A DNA stretch of 64,000 nt from Aphis gossypii. Lineage: Eukaryota; Arthropoda; Insecta; Hemiptera; Aphididae. Positions 24,088 through 35,700 of the stretch are shown here, in pieces. The translations under genes and the position numbers were made by a program. The DNA lies in NCBI RefSeq assembly GCF_020184175.1, contig NC_065531.1, forward strand, positions 12,731,213-12,795,212. The letters run 5' to 3'. Below the pieces are notes generated by a model. The model made no database searches and was not told the origin of the DNA. It saw nothing but the letters and a program-made list of their open reading frames with translations. Numbering within the stretch: the first letter of the stretch is position 1; the number at the start of each line of letters is the position of its first letter.

Positions 24088-24551
24088 AGACTACTTTACC
24101 GGGCGACCTTATTTTTTCAATTTTTTTTTTTTTTTTGAAAAGGGGTGTTTTAACGAGTTAAGACCGATGTTGCTAAAATAAATTGGCGGAAATAATTAGT
24201 TTTTAAGCGATGACTTATGACAATTTAAGTTATGCGCGTGTATCGGCACTCGTCGCTACGTTCCTCGGCGCCATCGCTACGTTTCGCAAATCGAAAATAT
24301 CCCTCGACTTGTTATGCAACGCCACCTTAAGTAGGCATCGGGTTGAAATACATTTAAAGAAAAGGTAAAAATGTAAAATGCAAAAAATTTCAATGCACGT
24401 GTAATGGCACTCGTCGCTACGCTCTTCGGCGTCATCGCTCCGCTCCGCAAATCGAAAATATCCCTCGACTTGCAATTCAACGCCATTTCAAGTAGGCATT
24501 GGATTAAAATACATTTTAGGGTACTATTTTAACAATTGAAACATTAAAAAC

Positions 24552-24585
<34 letters not shown>

Positions 24586-24793
24586 AAATTATTAATCGCG
24601 GCGTTGAAGCCGCAGGTGTTGAGGTATTTAACGTGTATACAATATACAGTACCTAATAATTGTAAATCGTCATAACTTAAAACTAATTATTTCCGCCAAT
24701 TTATTTTAGCACCATCGTTCTTTACTCGTTGTTAAAATACCCCTTTAAAAATAAAAAAAATTTGAAAAATAAGGTCACCCGGTTATGTAGTCT
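24088..24793. mobile_element. Foldback (long inverted-repeat) element abutting the neuroglian-like copy
   Basis: The left arm is about 24088-24222 and the right arm about 24660-24793. The right arm, reverse complemented, follows the left through gactac..., ccgggcgacc (ccgggtgacc on the right), aaaaggggt.ttttaac, gctaaaataaattggcggaa and ataattagttt. Arms are about 135 bp and differ by scattered bases and A/T-run length. The inside holds two tandem GC-rich units and a long A-run near 24548-24583. No protein is encoded. The right end lies about 65 bp before the start codon of the neuroglian-like copy. Confidence 0.75.
24236..24510. repeat. Two tandem units inside the foldback element
   Basis: The string ggcactcgtcgctacg, continuing through cgcaaatcgaaaatatccct and cgactt, then aagtaggcat and aaatacattt, occurs twice, starting near 24244 and near 24407, a period of about 163 bp. 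The units are richer in GC and CpG than the arms. Short open frames across them on the minus strand share residues only because of the repeat. Confidence 0.7.
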
Positions 24794-24857
24794 TATACCT
24801 TTTTTTAGCTTTTAATAAAATAATATATTTAATATAGTTGATCATAAGAACATCACA

Positions 24858-27536
24858 ATGTACAACAAAATGTACGGCAAATCCAAACATTTACTGTGCT
24901 GTCTACAATCAACTGGATTATTATTCTTATTTCTAGTAACAGCTTCATCTCTAAGTAAGTACCTACCTACATTTATTTTTTAAATAAAAGTATGGATATA
25001 ATAATTTAATATTATAGATATAAAACATAATATACCTATATGATGTAAATCAATAATCATTACAGTACAATTAATTTATATTCATTATTATTCTTAGCAA
25101 TTTTTCATTTTATTTTGACTATAAACTTAAGTGAGAAGAATATATTTTATTAAAGTAATACATTGAATTTTATTAGATATTCATTGTACACTACAAAGTT
25201 AGATAATAGTTTCACTTGCACAATTTTTAACTTTTGAAACATGACAATTGTCTTAAGTTATTAGCATTGATCATTTATGTATATGGATATAAAAACATAA
25301 TAAATATTAATGAAATTTAAAATTTAAAAGGTAATAACAATCATAATAATTATACTATCATATTGTAAAAAATATATTATATTAAAGAAACAATTGAGTG
25401 AAATATTTTGACAGAATTTTTTTCTTAATCCATAAATAGTAATGTGGAGAATCATATAACAAATGTGTGCACATAGTTTGGCAGATCTTTTGTGAATTAT
25501 TTTTTATGTTGTTTATTTATATATTTTTGTGATCAAATGATTCTAGTTCAATCACCACCAAGAATTGTTAACGAACCATATTCAGACGAAGTACTATTTC
25601 AAGTAGCCACTGTCGAAAATCAACAAGTTAAACCATTTGTAATTAAATGTGAAGCAGAAGGATTACCTGCTCCTAAGTATTATAAATTATACATTACATA
25701 TTTGATAATCTTTAAATTATGTACAAGTGAATTTAAAATTTTTGTGGTAGGTATCGTTGGATGAAAAATGGTAAACATTTTAATTGGCAGGAATATAATG
25801 ACAGAATAACTCAACAACCTGGTCAAGGTTCATTAACTGTTACCAAACCCAGGGATGAAGATATTGGTATATTTTTTTGTATACAATTATAGGTTATCAA
25901 TTTTAATTATTTAAATTAATTTTTTTTTATTTACAGGACAATATCAATGTTTTGCAGAAAATATTTATGGTATAGCTACATCTAAATCTGTGAATGTTGT
26001 GAAGGCCGAATTAAATTCATTTAAAAATGAACCAAAACTCTATGTTGAAGCTCAAGAAGGTAATCCATTGAAACTTCCTTGTCATCCTCCAACTGGATTG
26101 CCAAAGCCAAATATAAATTGGCTCAAAAGAGTAAATACATACTTTAAAAATAATTAATTTACTTAAAGTTCACAAATAATAAATGATTTTGATTTATTTA
26201 ATTTTAGAATCAAGTAGGCAGCATACAATACGTTACCAACACTAGAATAACATTAGATCCAGAAGGTAACCTCTGGTTTTCAAATGTAACTAGAGATGAT
26301 AAAACTAGTGATGGATCTACATATTTTTGCTTTGCAGAATCATTGACAACGTATGTGTATTTTTATTATTAAAATACCACGCAGAAATATAAACTAAACT
26401 TTTGTAATTTTTAGGGGCGAATATAAATTAGGAAATTTTGTAAATTTGAATGTTATTCAAGCCACAGAAACAGCTTTACAAAATAAATATCCACCTACTC
26501 AACAATACGTAACTAGAAGAAATGAAGTTGCGTTGTTGGATAAAAATGTTGAATTGTTTTGTATTTATGGTGGAACGTAAGTGATATATTATACTTGTTG
26601 TTGTATATTTGATGTGTTTGTTTATAAACTTATTATTTTAAATGTATACTTCCAGTCCCTTACCAGAAACTGTTTGGCTTAAAGATGGAAGACCTATCCA
26701 ATCCAATGAAAGAGTAAGCCAAGGAAATTATGGGAAAAGTTTGATAATTAGAAAAGTTAAATTTGAAGATAAGGGAAAATATACATGTGAAGTTAGCAAT
26801 GGTGTAGGATCACCTCAATCATATAACATTGAGTTAGATGTTATGGGTACAATAATATTTATATTAGTTCATAGTTATAATTTACACAATAAACTTATTT
26901 ATACAAATTTGTTTTCTACGAATTAATTAACAGCTGTGCCATATTTTACTGTGGTTCCACAAATCGTCGAAGGAGCTGAAGGGGAAACTGCAGTTATTAG
27001 ATGTGAAGCAAGTGGTAATCCAGAACCTACAATTGAATGGATTCATAATGGTCGACCATTAAGCGAAGCGTCACCAAATCCCAGACGTTCTGTTACTTCT
27101 AATTCTATTACCATTACACCATTGACTAAAAATGATACTGGAAATTATGGTTGTAATGCAACCAACAGTATCGGATATGTATACAAGGATATTTATGTTA
27201 ACGTATTGGGTATGTTATTTTAAAATTATATTAAAATTGTTATAACTTTCTACTAACCTTTGTATATTAGGGTTTTCTCCCGAAATCAGTGAAAAATTTA
27301 AGAGAGAAACTATTGATATCCGTGCTTTGATTATTGAAAATGCATATTTTGGGGTGCCAGATCTACATGTAAAGTGTACAAAAAACGATATGGAATTAAC
27401 AGATGGAAGTTATTCAGTACTGGACAATGGTGATTTACAAATAATATATCCAATGAAAGGGTTAAATCAACAAATTTTCTACGAAAAGTACCCATTGGGT
27501 ATCCATTCACGCAAAAAGGGTAAATTTAAATTATAA
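24858..27536 (+). CDS. Truncated neuroglian paralogue, secreted Ig-only protein or decaying duplicate
   Basis: Coding exons in phase: 24858-24954, 25547-25676, 25751-25866, 25937-26130, 26208-26350, 26415-26576, 26656-26846, 26934-27209, 27271-27536, about 524 residues. Exon lengths equal those of neuroglian exons 2-9 except for a longer first exon and one extra Lys codon in the Ig2 exon. All splice sites are canonical and no frame break is seen. It begins with a signal peptide (two in-frame ATGs, 24858 and 24870), then Ig1-Ig3. Ig4 is damaged: the first Cys is gone (TIGCK became IIENA) and the core Trp is Cys (VKCTK). The last exon runs into sequence matching the end of neuroglian exon 14 and stops. 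A splice to 27575-27594 would instead end VLVETP. No fibronectin, membrane or ankyrin-binding parts remain. If expressed it would be a soluble adhesion ligand; otherwise it is a young pseudogene. Confidence 0.85.
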
Positions 27537-27700
27537 ACTGCTACTATTTTAGTTTTAATTCTTAATTTTTTTAGTTCTTGTTGAGACTCCTTAAAATCCG
27601 ACTATTTCGAATGTAATGGAAGTAGAAGCACAATATTTAGTTAAGAATCTGTTTTACCCGATTTCATATAAGGAAACTTTAAAGGCTACAAAGAAAATTG
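27460..27700 (+). pseudogene. Remnant of neuroglian exons 14-15 behind the truncated copy
   Basis: From 27450 the sequence tracks the end of neuroglian exon 14 (tccaatgaaagggt against tctaatgaaaagggt), its donor, the short intron and exon 15 (gttgagactcc, then aatgtaatggaagtagaag and aaggctacaaag). Exon 15 has a TAA after six codons at 27592, further damage, and its donor GT has become GA. Neuroglian exons 11-13 and most of 14 are missing, so an internal deletion of about 1.35 kb occurred. Confidence 0.75.
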
Positions 27701-30700
27701 ATTTTTGTAAGTGGATTAGTTTAAGTAAGTGGATATACGTTAGATGAATAGAATATTTAAGCTACTTAAAATAGTATAAATAAAATAAATATAATTTTAT
27801 GAATATTCAAAAAATGTACTTCACTTTTAAAGCAATTTAAATTAGAATAAGTATAAAAATATATAAGTATTTAAAAATGCATTAGTTACTAAGTTTAAAA
27901 CAACAATTTTTTTATTAGATTATCATCACAACAAAAAAAAAAAAAAATGTAATTTGGCTTAAAAAAAAAAGATTGTAAAATTAGTTAATTAGAAAATATA
28001 TTAGTTAATAATAAGTATATAAAAATAAAGTTGTATTAATAAATAACAACATCTAAAAACTCAATATAATATGTTTTGTATTACATAAGCTCACATTGCA
28101 GTTCTGTTAAATTTCCTGTTTCTTTACATATTTTAATACAACCTATGCTATAACCGATGGTATGAAATCATATTAAATACTCCATTGGGATAGACAGTAA
28201 TTAAACATACTAATATGTTCAATTGTAATTATGTTTTGTAACTACGGACAAGATTACAAGAACTAAGAAGTAATTATCTTAATATCAACAATTGTAACTA
28301 TGTAGTGGTAACTAACAGATGTACACAACAAGGATATACAATTAATATATTATGGAGTACCACACGATCGCGTACGATCAGTGATTGTACGTACGATTGT
28401 GATCAATAAAATTTAAATTTTGGAAAAATGACTAAGTTACGGTACCACTTAAAATTTCAATTTTCGACAAATATACTATAATATAGTATACAAAATAAAA
28501 TTATATAAAAATAATTAAATGTTAAAATATTATAATAACCTAGCAATTATATAGTTGAATATTTATCGAGAATTTTTCGGATGGCTCTTGTGCTCAAATT
28601 TCTGGCGGAAACAAACAACCATTCTCCACGCATGTATTTAAAATGTATTCAGAAAATAAACATCCAATATTTAAATCGGGGCAAATTGATATGAGTTCAC
28701 CAAACACATTTTGGATAATCTAAAATATCCTAGTTAATTAACCGGTTTCGTTATCACCTATCAAATATCACCTATCGCATCTCAATAGAATCCATCTCTA
28801 TGGAAGTCGATCCTCAAAGGTGAAGTATATTTTTAGTAGATTGTGACCAAAAAAAGTTTAGCCACTCCTGTTCTATAAGTTTAAAGCAGTTATTTAACAG
28901 TGCTTCAAAGTTGCAGATAAAAATCGTACGCAATCGAGTTTTACCGAATATATGTTTGTGAAAGCCCGATAAACTTGGAAACTAATTATTGGCACCAAAT
29001 TGTCCACAAATATTTCTTAAAAATTTAAGAGTATTCTTTACTTTGTTTTTCAACCATTATAAGATAGATTGTAAACTGTAGTAGCTTCTATAAAATACGG
29101 ATTTAAATCAAATTATTTTATGTGACTTAATTTTTGTAATAAGATAACAATTAAGTTTTATTAACTACTGTTGTACTTACCTACCATAACTTACTCCAAC
29201 ACTTATCTCGTATTTGCCTATTATACTAACTTTACCCAGAAGACACCACGTGGAGGTTGGCTAGAAGGCTTTCAAACAAATAAGTTTTAGGTTACATAAA
29301 GATAATAGTCTGGTGTAATAATTATTAATAAATTAACTTGATTATAGCTTAATTTTTTTTTTTTTTTTTGTTATCGTTAGTATATAGGATTATAGGAAGA
29401 AATTTAAAAGTCACATCTTTCACAAAAGTTAACTGCTTCAGTTCTTCACTGTTAAAATAAAACTAACCATCTTTTTTCATAATTGTTCTTTTTCTACTGT
29501 TTTTTTTTTTTTTACTCAGCTGTGTTGTGATGCTCCGGAGTAAAATATAAATTTCACTCCGAATTCATTTGTGAAAATTTATTAACAGAAGACGATGGAC
29601 TTCGAGATGACCGCATAAACATCCGTTCAGTGGTTATGAATTTATGATTACCTATTAAATTTAGTATTTTTTCTGATGATATTACTAAATTTAGATCAGA
29701 TAATCACTTTTTATATCCAATTCATTAATCTCGATAAAAAAAAATCTGTAGACAGCTTCAGATTATTTTTTTTCTGTCGTTAATCTTAAAAAATATTAGT
29801 CTGTTGTACAATTAAATAACTTACAAATTCAAAATTCTTTTTTCACTAGGAGATACATTACACTGTTTAATTTTTAGATGGGATAGCACCCCCCCCCCAA
29901 CGTTATGTCTATAAATATTATTATGTATTAAATACAGTGTGGTGTTTAATTTAACGATATTGGACGAAGTCTTGAAAAAGGAGTATAAAATGTTATTGAT
30001 TAACTTGCAAGTAATGCAGAGGTGTTAGGACTTTGTGATCGATTACAAGATAAAAAAATAAGAACACAAGCGCTGTTCTAAGTCGGCTGGTTGTATTCTT
30101 AAATTATTAGTCTACCGACAATTGGACATTTGGACCGATATGTTGTCAATCACTAAGCCCAAAGTGCGGTAAATATGATCAAATTCAAAATAAATAATAT
30201 TTATAAAAAAATAAAATAAATGTGTAAAAAACAAATTATCAAAAGTGAACATTCTTTTTTTAATGAATAAATAAATTGTTCTACTTTCAAGTATACCGTA
30301 TGTTCGAGTTTAGTTAAAAATTATATTCTCCATAGTTCGGTATAAATAGGAATCAACAAAGTTTAATTTTAATATTTACAATATAATACTATAATAGGAA
30401 GAAGACTAGAGGAAGAATAATATTGATCTTAGGTATAGTATCGGCTAAAAATAAAAATAATATATAAACATTTTGATAATTTAAAATTATGGGTATATTA
30501 TATTATGTTATATTATACAATAATTTTATTTTAATCAATTTACAATTAATAGTTTTATATTTGTATTAAATTGTGACAAATTTCATATTTACACTATGTT
30601 TTCTAAACTATATGTGTTATACTAAACCCATAATTTATTTTGAACTAAATTGATGAACGTATTAAATGATTACTACTTAACTACATAATATACCTACTAA

Positions 30701-32610
30701 TACACAATTAACAATTTACAATAAGTATCTACTATAATATATATTATGTGTTTATAAAATAAATCATTTTTGCTTTCCCTGGCTTCAAAACGTGAAAAAA
30801 CAAAACACGATTTTTTATTAATAAATAATTGCTATGATAATTTTAAATACTTCTTCACACACATTTTTAAATCAAATATGTTTCTTCTTATTTGAATTTG
30901 AGCAACTTATATGTTTCAATATAAACGTAAGAATATAACTAATAAGTAATAAAAAAAATATATATAAAACAATGGGTTGCACATTCATAAAAAATAATAC
31001 ATCATAAAAGTGACTAGCTATGTAAACATAGTCGTTTGAAGACGATTCCGACTATGTTTGATTTGTGTGAATGGTTTTTCTCACAATTATTCTGATTCCG
31101 TAGATTACTTTTAAGTCCATAAGTAGATAGTAGATACGTTCCTAGAATAAAATTATAGTTTATAATTAATCATTTTTTTTATTCGTTTGTGCAGAGAAAA
31201 ATTTTTCTTAATATATCATTAGGTTTTAACTTTTAATACCTAGTGACTTTTTTGTTGTTGTGGAAATGAGTAAAAGTTGTTATTTACGCATGGAAAAATC
31301 TAAATAACTTTCTCTGTTAGTATATTTTTTTAACACTATATAGTTTTAAGCAATTATAATTTAAACCTAGCTCATAAACATGATCATTGATATTAATCAT
31401 TGAGATCAATTATATTATAAATATATGTAATTTATTGATAGAAAAGTAAACGAATTTAAATGAAATGCATATTTAAATATTCTATATCGTCATAATTACG
31501 AAAAACAAAGACCTTCAAGTATGTAGGTACTTTTACATTGGCCCAGGTTAATAATAATTATTAATTAGTAATAGTACATAATTACTTTGTACAAGTATAA
31601 TAATATTGGTCGTGTGTAGGTTTATGTAGTTTTGGCGTTTTGACAACCTAACAAAAAAAATGATTACGAAATTTGGTTAAAAATACCAGTTTTAATGACG
31701 CAAATCGTAAGCTATCAATAAGCTCTCGATTTTAAAAACTGAAATGAAACGAGATTAACGAATCAGTAAGTCGTAATATTATGTAAATTATGTATTAAGG
31801 AGGATGTCACGTCATATTCGTATGTATTGTACTGTTTTCTCCGTATTACTAACACATACGACATACCATACAAAAATTTACTTTCAGCAGTCTCAATTTT
31901 GTAATTAGAAAAGGTAAGAACATTATTTGTGTTCTTTCGTCAGTGTTTTACGGTATTTTTATTGTTGAGTGAGTTATGAGCATGTAAAATATTAAAATTT
32001 AAAAATGCTCGTAATTCATTTAAAAATTAAAGTGTCGTATAAAACAGATATATTTTTTTTGCAATTGAGTTTGATTATAAGGCATTATAATCTAATATTT
32101 GAGCTAAAATATACACACAATTGAATCTGCTGAATGTATATTTTGGAATGGTGTGTGTTAGTAAAACGGAGATAACACGCGCGAGTACGATGTACTCGAT
32201 GTACTGTTAATTTCCTAGCGTATCGTACAGTCACGGGTAGGTATTTTTATTACAGGTATTACCTATTTGTAATAAAAATATAAAATACATAGACATAAAT
32301 TTGAAAGATACGGATTCTGATAAAACGTTTTAGAAATATATATATAAAAAAAAATTACAATCATAAATAAAATTTAAGTTAAAGTTTGATACAAAAAATG
32401 TGTAAATCACTTTCGGAATCATTGTATAGTGTATCACATAGCAACTTTCTACGGATATTATTTAAAAAAAAATCTATAAGACGTATACAATATAGTGTCA
32501 TTACAATGCAGTGTCGGTAATGTTTAGCAGGTATTAACTAGGTATTAAAGATATTTTATCATTATAGTCTTACTATCTGTATAATATATATATATACTCG
32601 TATATCCATT
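27700..32610. other. Gene-free AT-rich stretch
   Basis: About 4.9 kb with no convincing coding sequence on either strand. A stretch near 28843-28880 (accaaaaaaagtttagccac) resembles a transposon terminus, and near 28366-28412 there is a small palindromic cluster of cgtacgat motifs. Poly-T and poly-C runs occur near 29350 and 29889. A last exon of the minus-strand secreted-protein gene may lie in the right part but was not identified. Confidence 0.35.
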
Positions 32611-32738
32611 ACTTTACATTATTATACACTGAGAATTTATCAATTTATTATTCACCCGGTTTTGTAATAGTAACACAAAGTCGGACTTAATTTTTCCGAT
32701 GTTTTTTATTATATTATTATAAGTAGGTAGGTACTTAC

Positions 32739-35700
32739 AGCGTTGTGTCTGTAGCATGCTGAAAAACCGTTGGACGGTGTGCTTCAATCTGGCTTGATCC
32801 TCCGCCGTCGTGTCGTCGTGGTACTTCAACGGCACGATTGCGTCTGCGTGAGACGGTGGCAATGGTGCGCTTCGTTTTTTCGTTTTCGCTGCTTCGCCGT
32901 CGTCACCGTAGCTCGTGATAACCGGCGATTTCGACTGGGCCGCCGCAGCGGAGAGTCGTTCGGCCAATGACGGTCCTGCAGGCACACTTCGCTTGGGGTT
33001 GACCGCCAGACTAGCGTGTTTGTACGACGGCTGGGCTATCCGCTCATCCGTGCCCGAAGTCAAGTCGGGTTGGTCGCTGTTGTAACTCTCTTGCGAAAAG
33101 GACGGCTGCTGCTGCAGCTGTTGGCCCGCAGAGATCGCAGCCTGCAGCTGTTGTCCCAACTCTTGACTGTTGGCCGGTTGTTGGAAGTCGAAGTTCTGCA
33201 GCCCGTTGTTGTAACTCTGACCCGCGACCTGTTCGGCGCTGCCAACGTTCAAAGGGTAACCGAGGTTCGGCGTCTGGTAACCAAAGTTCTGTGCTTGGTA
33301 ACCGGGACTTAAGTACGGCAAGTATTCTTCGGATTGCGCGTTCGCTTGGAATCCGGCGGGAAATTGTTTTTGAAATCCATAACCTTGCTGCGGCGACGTC
33401 TTAAAGTCCGTGGGATTGAACGCACCGCTCAGTTGCTGCGGCGGCGTCTTAAAGTCCGTAGGATTGAACGCTCCGCTCAGTTGCTGCGAAGGCCTTTGGC
33501 CGATCACCTGCTGTGTGCTAGCCGTGCTTGGAGACGACGCTAGATTACCGCCCGTCGGTACGTTCTGCACAGGCATTTTGATCGGTTTGAAGATCAACAA
33601 TCCTGCGTGAACCGAATCCTTGTCGACTGCGCAAAAATACACGTTAAGTAATAACATTTATACTATAATATATATACAACGCGTTGAAAATAATACAAAA
33701 TCCAACTGTCGTTTTTATACGGCTGACTCGGCCGTGCCATGTTTTTTATGATTCAATATGCGTCTTCTAATTTATATAGGTACTTATATGTCTACGAAAT
33801 TCGAATCGGTCTTGTACATCTAAGCATGTTTATTTTCCGTGTACGTGCCTCCGTGGTATACTCACTAATCACGTACAAAATGGTCAAATTGTAGAAAGTA
33901 CCTATCACTGACTACTACTATGGCAAACTACACGAGGAAGTATGCCACGGGGCCCTCAGTTTGTATTTAACAACACAATAACGTAATATTTTACTTCGTT
34001 ATCAATTGACTACATAGGTCTACAAAAATAAAATCTTACGGTTAATGCTAAGTACATACATATTTTAATTTGAAATGTTTGCAATTAAAATAATAAAATC
34101 GGTTGATATTTGATAATACACATTACAAAGGAATTATTACGTGGTACCTAGTAGGTAGTATTGAAAATTATTGTTTTCATCATAAAGATAGATGAAGGTA
34201 CATTTTAATTTAAAACTTAAGTGAAAAAAATTAATGACGGTTTTATAGTACTTAATTTCGAAATATTTGATTTCTTATACATACCGATATTTATTACATT
34301 AATTATATTAATAAACATGATTTTGAAATAAAAAAATTACTTACCTATACAAACAAATAATAATTTATTCAAATTATTAATTTTAGTATCTACTCAAAAC
34401 ATCCTGTAAAACTACAATTGTCTAAGTTTATTTTATAACTGTGTTTATATATTTTTTAAATACCGTCAAAATTGAATAACTAGTCAACAGATGGGCAATA
34501 TTTAAATTTATTATCATGAGCCTATTATACATCAAGATTTTCGAGTTTCGAGTATCAGTTGTAACAAGGAAATTCAAGTTATATAACTCATATAGGTTAT
34601 TTAACATTTCCGCTTATATAGTTAATATTATATTTCATACTGATTAATTTGAGTTTTTAAAAATAAATGTCATTTATATAAGTAACATTCGTGTCAACAA
34701 TTTTAAATCAATTCTATTACGATTAAATTATCATAACCTTTTCCTGGTAGGTCCTATAAAATATGCTTACTTAATACATCTTTATCAATGTTTTATTAAT
34801 TATTTAAAAAAAATAAAAAGTAAATTCATAACCTATTATATAGTACCAGTTAATAAAACTTCATCAACTGGTAAACTAAAAACAATGTCTAAGTTATATT
34901 TTTTCCTATCACTTCTAATTTAGTTGCTAGAAATACTTGCAATAAATGTTTTAAATAATTATTTACAACTTTTTGATTATAATCTAGGTTACAAACGGTC
35001 AACAAATTGCGGGTCTTGGTTTAGGTTTATCGCGTATTATTAATTCTTCCATAGATTATTTTTGGAATTATTGAAAAAGATACTAAGCATTTAGTATATA
35101 ATATTATGTCCATCAAATGTATCATTTTGTACTTACATGCACTTTGCACTTGATTGGAAGTGGATTCCTGTGCATTCTGCACTGCGGCTCTTTTTGCCGT
35201 AAAGCCGTTACCGCCGTATCCGTTGTAAGCCACGCTACCGCCGTATCCTGTTTGTGGAACCCCAAATCCTGTCTGGTAACTGGGGGCCGCAACTTGGTAC
35301 GCGTTGCTGGAATACGCGTTACCTTGGTACCCGTTACTCGGGTACACTTGTCCTTGGTATCCAAACGCAGTAGCAGTTCCGTAACCTATAAATAGAAAGT
35401 GTATAGTGTATACATTAAAAATACTATACCTAAGGAAAAAAGTTGTCGGTGGATAATATTTACTGGTTGGCTGGTGTATCGGCGCTACAGGTAAATGGTT
35501 GTATAGGCCTACGCTGGAATGTATGTCCAGTTGTGGTTCCTGATGGACATCGAACGCATGTGTCGCAATTGTTTTACCAAAGTTTGAAATCGCTTCGCCT
35601 TTGGTCTGCATCAGCTTGCCCTTAGCCACGACCACATGCCCTTTAGCTTTGATCAATTGTCCCTTGAGAGCAATCACTCCACCCGTTATTGCTTTTGCAG

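Noticed and set aside
28843..28880. Possible hAT-like transposon terminus
   Set aside because: Only one end-like motif was found, without a matching inverted end or target duplication, so it is not called as an element.
32770..33610. Arg-rich and Leu-rich open frames on the plus strand
   Set aside because: They are shadows of the Gln-rich minus-strand exon, with no splice or start logic.
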